In this document: positions 1-11,722 of the stretch, piece after piece
How positions within the stretch are numbered: the stretch's first letter is position 1
Layout of the letters: the number at the start of each line of letters is the position of its first letter
From: Crocodylus rhombifer
Taxonomy: Eukaryota; Chordata; Crocodylia; Crocodylidae
Assembly: GCA_038503035.1 (NCBI GenBank)
Contig: JAVSML010024260.1
Location: 322,089-386,088, forward strand
Length of the DNA stretch: 64,000 nucleotides
Direction: 5' to 3'
Notes under the pieces: model-generated
The model's input: only the letters and a program-made list of their open reading frames with translations
Database searches by the model: none
What the model was told of the DNA's origin: nothing
Made by a program: the position numbers and the translations under genes

Positions 1-340
1 TTCAGCTACTTTGCTATAGTGAAGTAGAGATTGCTGATATTAGCTATCAGGAGCTAAGTTCTGTACTTTTTTTTTCAGCCAAAGTTCCTTTTACTTCAGT
101 ACTGAGTTTTACTGAGTCCTAAGTCATTATTTTAACTGAAATTGCATAATCTATGCTTTCAGGATAAGTCACTTTGTCAACTGGCATAAGTGTTTTCAAG
201 CTATGAATTAGGACCTTGCTCTGAATTTGTTTTGTTTTTCTCTATGTTGGTTTTCATTTTTTACCTTTAATTTTGATTTGAAGGAGAGCATTCTTCACTC
301 TTATTGCTGAATTAGGACCTCAAAACTTGTGCTAAGGAGA
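1..340. other. AT-rich intergenic DNA, nothing recognised
   Basis: AT-rich sequence with no convincing coding frame, repeat boundary or RNA gene that I can see. Confidence 0.5.
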
Positions 341-344
341 AATG

Positions 345-1145
345 GGGAGTGATGTACCATTTGATGAGTGTGCTGGTGGCTGTAGCCATTAAAGGTCTTG
401 AGTGCATCCACATGAGTGCACACATGCATCTTGCCCCACCTCAAACCCCTTTGAGGTGGGGCAACAGGCATGTGCAGGAACAAAAAAATGTTCCCCCACT
501 GCAAACTTGCAGTGCAGGGAGAAAATTAGACCCCTGGGTCTAAAAAAAGCAAAGTATAAAAAAGCAGGGCAGGACACAGTCCCTGACCGTGCCCTGAGGC
601 AACTGGAGGCTGGGTCCTCCACAGAGATACTATGGCTGCCAGAGTGTCTCTATAGTGGCCCCTCGCCCCAGTGCTGAAACACACGGCTGGCCAGGCCACG
701 TGTTTCAGCACCAGGGCTCCAGTGTCAGTATGTAAGGGGTCGGGGGGGCTGGAGGAGGGGGGAAGTGACTCTGGGGAGGATCCCCAATGGCCCCACCCAC
801 TCCTGCAGACCCCCCCAAGCCCCATCAGCCCCCCTGCCAGCCCCCCGAGCCCTGTCAGAGCTGGCCCCTCCCCCTGCCAGCCCCCCCCCCGGGGCCCCCA
901 ACCCCTGCTGGGGCTGGCCTCATCCCCCCAAGCCCCCCCATCCCTGCCCCCCCATACTTTTTAAAAACAACATAAACCTCAGCACTTACCAGCAGTTGGA
1001 GCTGCTGTCTGGCTAACTGGGGCCCCACCCGCATAGTGCAGGTCAGGCTGATAGCCCCAGCAGCCCCAGCCTGAGCCCACCTGCCCTGCGCTGCCCGGGG
1101 GCCTCTTCCAGGAGGCCCTGGAGCCCCCCCACCCCTGCTACTCAG
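345..1145. repeat. GC-rich low-complexity block, probable repeat
   Basis: The sequence changes abruptly from AT-rich to C-rich. Runs of C such as those around 800-960 leave several frames open on both strands, which is a composition effect and not coding evidence. The block begins near a perfect hairpin at 421-474 and runs on toward the minisatellite at 1447. It may be the interior of an old DNA transposon, but I could not define its ends. Confidence 0.4.
421..474. repeat. Near-perfect inverted repeat (hairpin)
   Basis: TTGCCCCACCTCAAA at 431-445 is followed by a four-base CCCC loop and then by its exact reverse complement at 450-464. After a three-base mismatch on each side, CACATGC at 421-427 pairs with GCATGTG at 468-474. 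The total is 22 paired bases per arm. The function is unknown; it could be the end structure of a transposon. Confidence 0.85.
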
Positions 1146-1446
1146 GTAAGCAGAGGGTTTGTTCCCCCATTTTTTTCCTGTTCTTTTTCTGTTTGCTTGT
1201 TTTTTAAGTGATGGTGCCTGGGGTTGTGGGGGTTGCCTTGGGGGCCTGGGGGTGCAAGTTGGGGGGTGGTGCTGGGTGGGGAAGCCACTAAGGGGTCTGG
1301 GGGAGTGGGGTTGTGGCTGGGTGGGGCAGCCATTGGGGGGGCTGCAGCAGCTGGTGTGGGATGGGGCCAGGTACAGCAGCAATTGCAGGGCTGGACTGGG
1401 ACATGTGGGCCTTGCAGGGAAGGTGGTATCCCCCGCAGGGGCCATT

Positions 1447-1738
1447 TGGCCCCCACTGGGGGGGATACTCTTTGAGTGGGTATGGACCCCCTGTTGGGGG
1501 GCTGTACCCCTTGTGAGAGTGCTGAACCCCCTTTGGGGAGGCTGAACCCCATTTTGGTGGTCCAAACCCCTTTTGGGGGGCTGAACCCTTTGTGTGGTGG
1601 ACAAACCCTCTGTTGGGGGGCTGAACCCTCTGTTGGGAGGCTGAACCCCTTGTGTGGGGGGCTGAACCCTCTGTTGGGGGGCCATAACCCTTGTGTGGGG
1701 GACCAAGCCCTTGTGTGGGGGCCACTGCCCTGTAGGAG
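1447..1738. repeat. Minisatellite, unit about 21 bp
   Basis: Roughly a dozen degenerate head-to-tail units of the form ctgttggggggctgaaccct, 20-24 bases each. Because 21 is a multiple of three and the unit lacks stops on the minus strand, long reverse-strand frames with a seven-residue proline/glycine-rich repeat appear. These are artefacts of the period and not a gene. Confidence 0.85.
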
Positions 1739-2052
1739 GGCAGCAAAATATGTATTCATGAATTCATGAAACCTGTATTTAAGGTTCAGTTTATTATTAT
1801 GATAAGAGACTTGCTTTAACACTGTAGATACGTCAATAAAACACTGTCCAACTGATCGCTGTTTCTGTTTCACTCTCTCTCTCTCTTTACAGTGGTTTGT
1901 TTTACTTGTGGAGGAACATGGATTTGGGGATATTTTACAGGGTGACTTTGGGATTTTTTTTATCGGGGATTCTTCGGTTTTCCAATAGGGAGCACCAGAA
2001 TTCCTACTAGGGAGCCCAGTGGCAGGACCCTGCCTGCTCAGAGCTAGTACCT

Positions 2053-2230
2053 TGGATCTGTCTGGCTGTTGCTGACCTCCTGGCCAAATGGGGCCAGGAG
2101 GACATGCTTTGACAGTTCAAAGCAGGCCACCACACCCAGAACATCTTCCGGGTGATAGTTGCCCAGATGGCTGGGCAGGGGGCACAAATGGCAGTAGTAC
2201 CACACAAAGTCCAACCCTGCAACCTCAGTG
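2053..2230 (+). pseudogene. Degraded Myb/SANT-like domain fragment of a transposon
   Basis: The + strand translates to a segment beginning ADLLAKWGQEDML, then an in-frame TGA, then a stretch containing HHTQNIFRVIVAQMAGQG. This spacing (L-L-x-x-W-G-x-E near the start, N-I-F-x-x-I-x-x-x-M-A about 25 residues later) resembles the first two helices of the Myb/SANT-like domain encoded by PIF/Harbinger elements and domesticated MSANTD genes. The rest of the domain is not readable. It is dead, with a stop and no start. The assignment comes from motif memory, so moderate confidence only. Confidence 0.4.
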
Positions 2231-2479
2231 CACTGGCAGCTGGCCCAGAGAGGCAGATGTCTCACTGGCTCTGCAGTCCCCATCCAGGTCTGACAAGTGC
2301 ACAACAGGTCACAGCCAGGCAGCAGCCCCCATTACCAGACTGCTGCAGTGTGTAAAGGATGCAGGGAACTCTCAGGGCTGCTTCAGCAGTCCAGCTGGCA
2401 CAGGAGTAGTGTTCTCAGGTACCAATTGGCTGGGCCCCAGAAGCTTCTGAGAGCTTGTAGCCCTGAGCTACTTGCCTGG

Positions 2480-2545
2480 GCAGCTTTTTATACTGCTGGG
2501 GCCAGGACAGGGCAGCTGTTTATACTGCTGGGGACAGAACAGGTA
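2480..2545. repeat. Short direct duplication
   Basis: cagctttttatactgctggg is repeated about 37 bases later as cagctgtttatactgctggg, each followed by a similar gccaggacaggg/acagaacagg tail. This is a local tandem duplication in unclassified sequence. Confidence 0.7.
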
Positions 2546-2779
2546 CTGGCCCTGGGCTCTAGTTCCCCCTGGCTGAAGATCCAGGAGGAGCCAAGCAGAG
2601 TTATTTTGCCCCAAGTGGCACAATTTGCTCCACAACAAAGTCCATGTCCGAGCACGTGCGCTGAGGCAAAAAGCCCCGGCTCAAATTTGCACTGCTTCTA
2701 TTTGAGCTGCTGCAAGCACATGTGCTTGCATGTGTAAGGGAAATCAAGTTTAGAAATGCTGTTCCAGATTTACACCAAA

Positions 2780-5079
2780 GCAACTCACAGAATTTGACTA
2801 ATTAATCCTAGAATTTGGCCATAGTCCAGGTTGGGCAATTAGATTCTGTTTATCTAAATCATTTCTGCAGCTTCAGTTGAAACAATGATATACTTTGCTT
2901 CCTTTCCTCAATCATTTCTGCCAATATTGAAAGTTAGAAAAAGAAACATTTGTTGAAGGCAAATGAGGAATGCAGCCATATTTTTCTGGCTTCGATGAAT
3001 TACAGTTGACTTTGAGAGAATTTGGGATGGACAGAGTAGACAAATGATAATTTTTTTGCTAAAAAATACAAACTACCCCACCACAATATGAGAGTTGCGA
3101 CTTATACCCAAACTGCTGAGTAGTGTTGCTGTTTGCTTTTGCACGTTACCATGTTCCTCCCCACCGCTAATTAGCTATATGTCAGTAAGAGAAGTGATGC
3201 TTATGCACAGTTTCTAAAGGCTTGGGATTAAAGGCAGCAAATAAACATATTTATTTTAGAATTTTTAATCCTTTTCCAAATAAATTCTACTAGCAGTTCA
3301 GATTTTGATTCTCTTCATGGTCTTGGGTAACAAACTTGTCTCATGTTGGTTTTACACCATTGTAATTCAGTTGGCGAACTGGAGTTACTCTTTTCAGTGG
3401 GAATTTTATTGTCTGCATAGTAGAACTGTATTTCTTTCTATTCCTAAGATTTGCAAACAGGGTGCTCTTCCAATAGGTTGGACATCTATTAATAATACTA
3501 ACATTCACAATCAGCCTAATATTGTATACAGTTAAAAGCCTTAATAATTAATTGTCCTTAAACTTAAATTTCATCAACAGCCATATAGTAACAAAATGAA
3601 GCTAATTATATGAAAATGAATATTTTAGGAACAATTAATATTTTTGTGAGGAAAGTAGAATATGCCTGTAAATTACATTTCAATGCTCAAGTCCAGGAAA
3701 AGAAAAGAGATGGGATCTGCTTTCCAGTATTCTGGTCCCCAGAAAGACTGGACTATTCCTTGGTTTTGAAATATGTGAGTTTAAAAAACCTTGGTTTTAA
3801 AATATCGAGTTCTGCAACTCTGAATATACTGCTTATAATCCTTAGAAGTAGGTGGGTTGTGCTGATTTTGGTAACTGAATAAGTTACTTGGGACCAGAAT
3901 ACTCAAAAAATACTAGTATGGTGTTTTTTTCTCTCTCTCATTTTATTCTCCATTTTTCATTCCTCCTTTGTGTTTCTAAAACCATTGTCATGGAATAATG
4001 CCATTTTACTTTAAACATCTTCATGCCATCAGAAATCTATGCCATGTATTTTGCCTGTAAACGAAAATGTCATTATAGTACACATAGTATCTCTCTGTCG
4101 TTAAATGAGGAATAAAAAGAGTACGCAGATTGTTTAAGAAGAATAAAATTTAATATCTAGCTAAACTTTTAACTTTTAAATTCTTGTTATCTATACCTAA
4201 CAATATTTCATCCTTGTTAGGTTTTTGCTAACTTCTTGGCCTCTGTGAACTGTGGCAGTTATTTCAAAGTTTAACTGTGCGTTGTCTAACAAAATTTTTA
4301 CTTTTATTGTTTTTTGAAGTGATCACCTTCTGATGTCTATATCTCTGCCTGTTTTGTATTACGAGACCAGAAGAACATAAGGGAATATATCTGCAAATGT
4401 TATTGCTCCTGGGTAATTTATTACTGGAATTATTGGAAGTTGTAGTTGCTGGATAGGGTATATCATGATGAGGAGAAATCAAGTTCCATGTGACTGCTAA
4501 CTGAAAACTATGTAACAAAAGGCTCTTATTTCAGTCATAGAAAGATGAGATTTGAGGAATGGTCTGAAGAAAACTCTTATTAAATAAGATAGCAAGAGCC
4601 TTTGGGAGACATCCAATAAAGGCTACTTAGATGGAAGTGTGTCATCTCCCTCTGATATTAGAGAAAGTGAGTCAGGTATTTGTTGCTTAACATTTAATGT
4701 TATTTTAAGACTTTCACATTTTCTTTCTATTAATAAAAATTGCCATGAGGAAATGGGTGGGCAGCTGTACTTGATCAGTATGGGAACTTCTTTGCCTACC
4801 CTAGCTGTGAATCTGCCTGTCGGCTAAAGACGCATGTAAGTGAAGATAGTGCCTATCCTAGGTTTTCATCTGTTCCATCTATGCTATGTCTCACCCAAAT
4901 CCCAGTAACATTGATCAGGCAGACAGCTGACAAGTCACAAGCTTTTCACTTTGATAGAATCCATGGTACTTGGAACAAAATACTATAATCTTTACAGAAA
5001 TATAAACAGGACCAAATTAATACTTTCTGCAATTCTAGTGATTTACATTTTTAGTCAAATTATTTATTCTAGGGAAGTC
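2780..5079. other. AT-rich intergenic DNA, nothing recognised
   Basis: Open frames here are under 100 codons and show no family motif, no paired splice sites and no typical codon use. I see no bounded repeat. Confidence 0.5.
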
Positions 5080-5190
5080 AGTGTGCTAGAGGTGATATAT
5101 TTTATTAAGCTAACTAGACAGTTGCAAAAAAAGTTTTCTCTTTATTTGCAAGCTTTTGGGTACAAATGCCCTTCCTCAGGCACAGGAGAA
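5080..5190 (+). repeat. Fragment of the 'ttttattagaccaact...gcaagctttgggtacaaat' repeat family
   Basis: It shares ggtgatatattttattaag, a downstream gcaagcttttgggtacaaat and ccttcctcaggc with the better preserved copy at 58635-58940. Other members are at 13455-13565 and 47655-47765. I do not know the formal family name. Confidence 0.65.
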
Positions 5191-7965
5191 TGCAAAGATT
5201 GTAAAATGTCTCCCAGGAAAAAAGGAAAAGTCATATTTCACTAGCAATACTGGTTGGAAAAGTTCATTTTTCATTTTATGAAAATTAGGCTTGGATAAAA
5301 GTTGAAGCAGTCTATTTACCTCAAAGGTGCCTGATGGCACACGGGATGTTGAATTATGCTTCTTTCTTGTTACGATGTTTAATATTTCACAGGAAGATTG
5401 GTGATAGAAGCTTCTCCTGGGCAAGGAATTTCTCTTATGTTGAGGTTGTTTTTCAGATATGCAAATTTTGCTCCAAACAAAGGAGCAAGGGTGCCAGCTT
5501 CCAGCTCTCAAGGTGTTGAATTTTGCTTCCTTCTTGTAAAATTATGACATTCTTATTTGAAACCTTACTCTAGGGAAGGATTTTCTCCAGTTCCCCTCAA
5601 AGAGCAAAGTCCTTGAAGCTGCTGAGCTCTGCGTTTGAGGCAATGAACATCCTCATTCTTACCTTGTTGACCTATAGTTCTATCTTTTATGGTTACAAGT
5701 CATAATTATTACAAGAGTATAAAGCAAATCTTTTATTTGAATTTTTTGACTCTTACTTCAGCAATATAAATCTTTCAGCTTTATCTGAAAGTTGTTCATT
5801 TCTCACATTTTTCTTGTCTGAGAGAAGAAATTCACTAGGAAAGCTGTTATAAATTGCTAGGTAATGTAACTGATTTTCCTTTCACAGTAGTATAACTCTG
5901 AACTAATCCCGATTGTGTCAATGAAAGCACTGAGAATGAAACCATGGTAAGAGGAGAGTTGGTCCTAGTACAAATGGGCTGATACTGTATTCTATTTTGT
6001 ATGAATAATATGCAGAATAGCTTCTAAATTTGGGTTATAATTATTTACTCACATTTTACAATTTTCTGCTTTTATTATGTGTGAAGCAGCATCAGATTCT
6101 TCGCAGTTATCCATTTCACTGAGCTGATGAAAATTACTTCACAACATAAATGTTGCTGTTTCTAGTAAAACTGCAAAAAGGCAAATATTATAAAACACTC
6201 TTAATCTGGCTGTAGAAAAAAAGGAGTTGGCACACTGTAATAGTAAGATTCCTATTCAAAAAACCTTTACTGAATATGGATGTATATACCTGCAACATGC
6301 TGAGGACTGCATAAGGAATGTAATCTTTACAATTGATCTGCTTTTTTCTGTAGGATAGTACACTCCAGTAAGGTTACATTTATTGCAAAGAAGTCTTGTC
6401 ACTATTGTTTCTGTAAATACCGTGCCAATTCTGCTTTAAAAGATGCTAATAGTAATAGCTCTTCTCCAGCTTTTTCTCAGTATTTTTGCATCATTTACAG
6501 TTCACTAGTAATAGCCTTCTATCATAGTCAGCTGCAATGGTCAGCATGAAAAAGGAGCCTTTCCCAACAGCTGTCACACTCTTAAGTGTGAGATCTCGCT
6601 TAGACATAAAAAAAACTTGGATATATATTTTACTGGCAGTGCAACTGTACTAGCAGTAACACTGGTGGAAACTGTAACGCAGATGGCATTTCTACTACCA
6701 TGTTGTTTAAACCTACAGGGTAATAAAAATGGGTGCGCCTCTTTCTCCACTGCTACTTCCATCATTTTTATCCTTGATACTACAATACCAGTTCTGAATT
6801 ACATCTTTCTTTCTTTTTTTACTAGTGGTCCAGCCTAAAAGATAAATCTTAACTCCAAGTTTAATTTTACCAGCACTATAATGCCCGGTATCATGTTATT
6901 ATATCTGTTTCTGAAAGAGCTTTTTATACGGCACCATCTGATTAGTTCATCACTTTACTTTCTTGTTCACTTCAGCAGTCTTTTGTTCTCTTGCTCTTTC
7001 CTTCACTTCTTTTTTTTGTTTGTTTATTTGTTATCTATATATGTTATTATCCAAATGTCTCAGTAAGAAATGATGGACATATGAAGGAGATGTGTTACCA
7101 GTTTTTAAACAGATTTGCTTTTACATCCTACTAGAGCTGGTTGGAAATAGAGGAATTGTCTCCTTTGCTTAATTTGACAAGTTTTATTTTGGAATTGGAG
7201 CCAAAGGTTCTAGCCCTATTTCTCCTAAGTGAAGAACTGATTTATTTCATGTGTGCCAAACTGCTCGTAAACCTAAGGGAGCTGGCAGAGTGGTGGGGAA
7301 GTTTCTCTGAAATTTGGCTGCCATCGCCTTTCAAGCGGTTAATTCTCCAAAATAAATACCATAGTTCAGAACACAGCCCTGAGATCAGTAGGCACAAACA
7401 TTATCTTTATGCAAGTCTTGATTATTCAGATATCTATTTTAGTCAACCATGATACGCTGGGGTGTCAGATATGTCTGTAGATATCACCTGTAACACTTAA
7501 GCATATGTGGGAAGCACCTCCAAATCTTCTTTGAAGTGTCCCAAGGAGATTCCTGGAAGTCATATGTAAGATCAACTCTGTATCTTGAAGGAAACTGCAA
7601 AACTAAAGTGTGACTCAGTCAAGGTCACTGACTGCTAGGTTTTAGCACCAAGGCTACATGCAATGGCAACGATCAGCTGCATACCACATTATCCTGGTAG
7701 GGCAGCTTGACTGCCAAAGTATCCTGCTCCAACAATCACTGACTTATTGAACCATTTGGAGTTCAATACTTGCGAGAGAGGAAACACTGGGAGAGGTCAG
7801 AAGGGTCACTTCTTATGCTTCTATCAATCCTTAACTCCAGGCCATTTTCTCTTGAGACTTCCAAATTTTTTCTACCTAAATTATTGCATTTGAAGCATAT
7901 AGGAATTCCAGGTGTTGGAACATACTCATTTTTTGGCCCAATCTCTTCTGATACTCCATAAGGCT
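5191..7965. other. AT-rich intergenic DNA, nothing recognised
   Basis: No credible gene. A weak direct similarity (ttgaattatgcttctttcttg near 5350 and ttgaattttgcttccttcttg near 5518) suggests an old local duplication. Confidence 0.45.
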
Positions 7966-9340
7966 ATCAGATGAGGCTCCCCAGGGGTCTGTCCTGGGTC
8001 CAGTATTGTTCAATATCTTCATTAATGATTTGGATGATGGGACTAAATTCATGCTTAGTAAATTTGTGGATGACACTAAATTGGAGTTGCAGACATTCTG
8101 GAAGGTAAGGCTAGGATCCATAATGGCCTGGATACACTGTAAAAATGATCTGCAGTCAACCAGATGAGATTCAACAAGGTCAAATGCAAAATCTTGTATT
8201 TAGGATAAAGCAATTACATGCACTCATTCAGACCGGGAATGGCTTGCTAGGCTGCAGCACTGCAGATAAAGATCTGGAGGGTTATAGTAGATCATAAGCT
8301 GAATATGAACGAAGAGTATGTTCTTGGTGCAGAAAAAGCCAACAGCATCCTGGGTTGTATTAACAGGATTGTCACTTAGAAGTCAAGGGAAGTGATTGTT
8401 TCACGCTATTCAGCCCTGGTAAGACCTCACCTAGATTACTGTGTCCAGTTTTGGGCCCCACATTTCAAAGATGTGGACAAACTGGAAAGAGTACACCACA
8501 GGGCAACAAAATTATTATTGGTGTGGGCAGAAAGCCTTATGAGGAAGGCTGAAAGAATTAGAATTATTTAGTCTGGAGTACAGAAGAGTGAGGTAGGATT
8601 TGATAAGTCTTCAAACATCTGAAGGGAGATTACAGAGAGGATAGAGAAGTTTTTCTGTGTGGCCATAGGGGTCAGGACTAGAGACAATGGCCTCAAGCTT
8701 CAGCAGGTTGGAGAATAGTAGGAACTTTGGGTATCTATACACATGCTCTGGGGTGGGAGGGGGGAGTTTTAATTAGAGCAACTCCTGGACAGGTGCTCTA
8801 ATTAAAATGCCTCAGTGTCACATGTATTCAGCATCCCACATTTCAAAATGGCCATGGGGGTGCTATAACTAAGGTTTGTTCACTGAGTTTTAGTTAAAGT
8901 GCCCCCACCACCATTTTGAAACATGGACTGCTGAATACATGTGATGCTTCATCAGGCTGGGGCACATGTATAGGCACCCTTTCTGACTATGAGGATGGTC
9001 AGCATTGGAACAGGCTACCTAGAGAAATTGTAGAATCTCCATCTTTGGAAATGTTCAAAAGCAGGTTAGGTAGATACGTATTGGTGACTGGTGCCTCCTT
9101 AGTTTGTGGGGGCACCTGCAGAAGCCACCAGCAGTGCCAGCAATGGGGACAGAGCTGGTGAGCATCCACAGACACCACTGTTGGTGGCAAGGACAGCCCT
9201 GTCAGGGGGGCACATGTCCCCCGTGTCCCCTCTATGCGTTGCCTATGGCTGGGGTAGTTTAGTCAAAGAATCCTGCCTTAAGCAGGGGGCTAGACTACAT
9301 GACCTCATGAGGTCTGTTCCAGCCCTATTTGCCTATGAAC
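7966..9340 (+). mobile_element. CR1 LINE, old, 5'-truncated and interrupted
   Basis: It begins within the reverse transcriptase core: the frame around 7975-8040 encodes a degenerate version of the [20 protein letters not shown] block typical of CR1 ORF2. It continues through the thumb and C-terminal region to the 3' end near 9340 (catgacctcatgaggtctgttccagccct). Stops and frameshifts are frequent, so this is an inactive copy. A MITE splits it at 8729-8979, and about 170 bases of unrelated sequence (about 9085-9255) interrupt its 3' part. Confidence 0.85.
8729..8979. mobile_element. MITE copy 1 (GGGTAYCTATAC family) nested in CR1
   Basis: A 251-bp palindromic element. The left end GGGTATCTATACACATGC matches the reverse complement of the right end, GGGTGCCTATACATGTGC. 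Near-complementary internal arms (cattttgaaa and tgtattcagca, each present in both orientations) complete the structure. The surrounding CR1 reads gaacttt before and tttctgac after, whereas an uninterrupted CR1 at about 29148 reads gaactttctgac, so the element created a 3-bp TTT duplication. A 3-bp duplication is typical of PIF/Harbinger elements. Copies 2 and 3 lie at 25941 and 43539. Confidence 0.85.
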
Positions 9341-10768
9341 CTGAGAGTTTGGTCTCAGATCACTATTCCGACCCATCCAAGGAGCTTCTTGACAACTTAG
9401 CAGTTGACAGTATAGCGGTACATAGGCATGGTCTCAACAAATACCTTGTATTTGGGCATCTCATAAATTATCTACAGTTTCAGAAAGAAAAGTTTGTGAC
9501 ATAATACACTTGCATCTTTTCTGACACTTCATCATAACAAGCCTGTTGGCCTATCCTTCCCACATGTGCACGTCCATCCTGAGAGCCACTTCTTCTTACT
9601 TTTGATTTCAAAAGGACCTTGAGGTTTCACTAGAACCAAACCTAAAAATCCACTCAATTTCTTTTGACACTAAGTCTCTGGGCAGTTCTGTTTATCAGGA
9701 AGACCATGTCTAAATGGTTGTCTAATTACATTTCACATATGCCATGTCAAGGCTCACTAAATTCTAGACAACACTGCCATTGCAGCCTGCCTCAGGGAGG
9801 TTTCCAACCCTGACAGCTGCAAAGCAACTCTGTATTCCTCTGTGCATATTCACAAAACATTGATGTTTGGATTTATCCTATAGGAGAGAAATCCCATGTT
9901 TGAATTCTGTGCTTGAGCACTTGTTTCAAAAGTAGTGGAGGCCAAACCCTCCCAGATTATCCCTCTGGGATAGCCCTAATTCATTGAAGATATATTTTTT
10001 ATTTGCTGTCTTCTTCTGCAGACTTTGCTGTTTTTAGTTTTTGACTGCACTTCAAATGCACTGGGTTCCTTCTGGACACTTGAGCTGGAATGGTCCTTGT
10101 TCACAATTTAAAGGAGGACAGATAAGTAGATAAAATATTTTTACCTAAAAGATATATTTCAAAAGCAGTTGAGTTATCTGCACAAAACAGAATGAGTTGT
10201 AGAAGGAAATATTGTCCATACTGGCTGCTTTTGCTGGTAAAGTCGGTGGCATTGATTTACTGAAAATAAAACAAAACTAGAAAGAAAGATTTTTATTGCT
10301 ATTATCTTACTTCCCTCTTCTCATTTACATAATAATTGTCTAGATATCTATCATATGAGAAAAGGCAATGTTGCGATAGGACTGTGCTTCATGAAGGATT
10401 TAAATATCACTCCAAAGACACAACCGGCTAACTAGAATAATGATTTGAACAATCAGCATTGAAAGTTATGGTATAATTTTTGTAATTATTAAGCATTGTA
10501 GTTCACTATTAAATTACAAAGCATTCTAGATGTGCCTTACCTTTTTGAAAATTCACTTGAAAAATGTTTATTAAACTATAAAAAGATAAAGCTACAACCC
10601 TTGGGACTCTAAAGTGTTTGACAAGATTTTTGTTTTTATTAGATGGAACCTGTCAAGTAATTTAGCTTCCAGAACTGTTTTCTGGGTTTCTTTAATGGTT
10701 CAGTAATAGGGAACCTGTACATAATGTTATACGTTTTAATGTTATGTAACAAAATTAATATAAATGTT
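9341..10768. other. Intergenic DNA, nothing recognised
   Basis: AT-rich, no credible gene and no bounded element seen. Confidence 0.5.
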
Positions 10769-11448
10769 TAAGGGTTCATCAAAATATCAGTTGGCTATCT
10801 GATCAGCACCGATAAAAGGAGAAATTACATTATTGGCTATTGGCTTTTTTTGGTCATTGTAGCCAATAATTACAGCTGCACGGCCAGAGCACCCTGGGGA
10901 GCACAGTCCAGCCCCCATTCCCCAAAGCTGGCACAAGCCTGCAGCAGTCGAAGGTCCCAGCAAGTAGTGGGAGAGAGATGGGGTGCCAGGGTGTGGTCAC
11001 TGAGTGCCACACTCAGCAACAAAGAGTCCATTACCAGTTTCTGCTGCTGTTGCTGCTGCCACTGCCATAACAACACCGTGCATGCGCACAGAGGGGGCTG
11101 AACACCGGAGCTGCCACGGAGACGTTGGGCTGCACACAGATGAGGTAAGGCGCTGCACAGGGGACATTCTGCTCTGCCAGGTACCGGGAGCCTTTGCAAA
11201 AGTGGCTTTTCCCCTGCGGCCGTGGGAGCTTGGCTGCACAGGGCCCACCAGTGCTGAGGCGGTGGCGTGCTCTGGGGCTCCCAACATGCCCAGTGCTGCA
11301 GTCCACATGAGGGTCTGCCCTGCCCACCAGCATGGCAGCATGGGCTGCACAGGGAGCAGGGCTGCAGATATGAGCTATGGGCAAGGGACATGCATGGGAA
11401 TAAGGCGGTCACCACCTTCCTCATAAAGGGCCAGAGCAGACAGGAGGG

Positions 11449-11497
<49 letters not shown>

Positions 11498-11507
11498 NNN
11501 NNNNNNN

Positions 11508-11562
<55 letters not shown>

Positions 11563-11714
11563 AAATGCAAAAACAAACAAAAAATGTTTATTTATGTCAG
11601 TAGTTTAAAATGCCTGGTATTATTACTAAATATCGGTTATCAGATTGGCCAATATGAATGGTTAATCATCAGCTATTGATATCAGCCAAGAAAATCTATA
11701 TCAGTGCACCCCTA
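10769..11714. mobile_element. Non-autonomous hAT-like element with GC-rich interior
   Basis: The left end TAAGGGTTCATCAAAATATC and the reverse complement of the right end, TAGGGGTGCACTGATATAG, form imperfect terminal inverted repeats. The element is flanked by an exact 8-bp duplication TAAATGTT (10761-10768 and 11715-11722), the hAT hallmark. The outer about 100 bp on each side are AT-rich and mutually inverted. The interior (about 10875-11450) is GC-rich and unrelated in composition, followed by a long GT array. No transposase frame is seen. Confidence 0.8.
11451..11559. repeat. (GT)n microsatellite with assembly gap
   Basis: An uninterrupted GT array on both sides of a 10-base N run at 11498-11507. 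The gap is probably a placeholder, so the true array length is unknown. Confidence 0.98.
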
Positions 11715-11722
11715 TAAATGTT

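Noticed and set aside
855..1873. Long minus-strand proline/glycine-rich frames (up to 283 codons)
   Set aside because: They follow the 21-bp minisatellite and C-rich sequence; the heptapeptide periodicity and several simultaneously open frames show a composition artefact.
10870..11580. Minus-strand frame of 236 codons with a Thr-His run
   Set aside because: It reads through the GT array and the N gap into a GC-rich transposon core; no start context, splice sites or motif.
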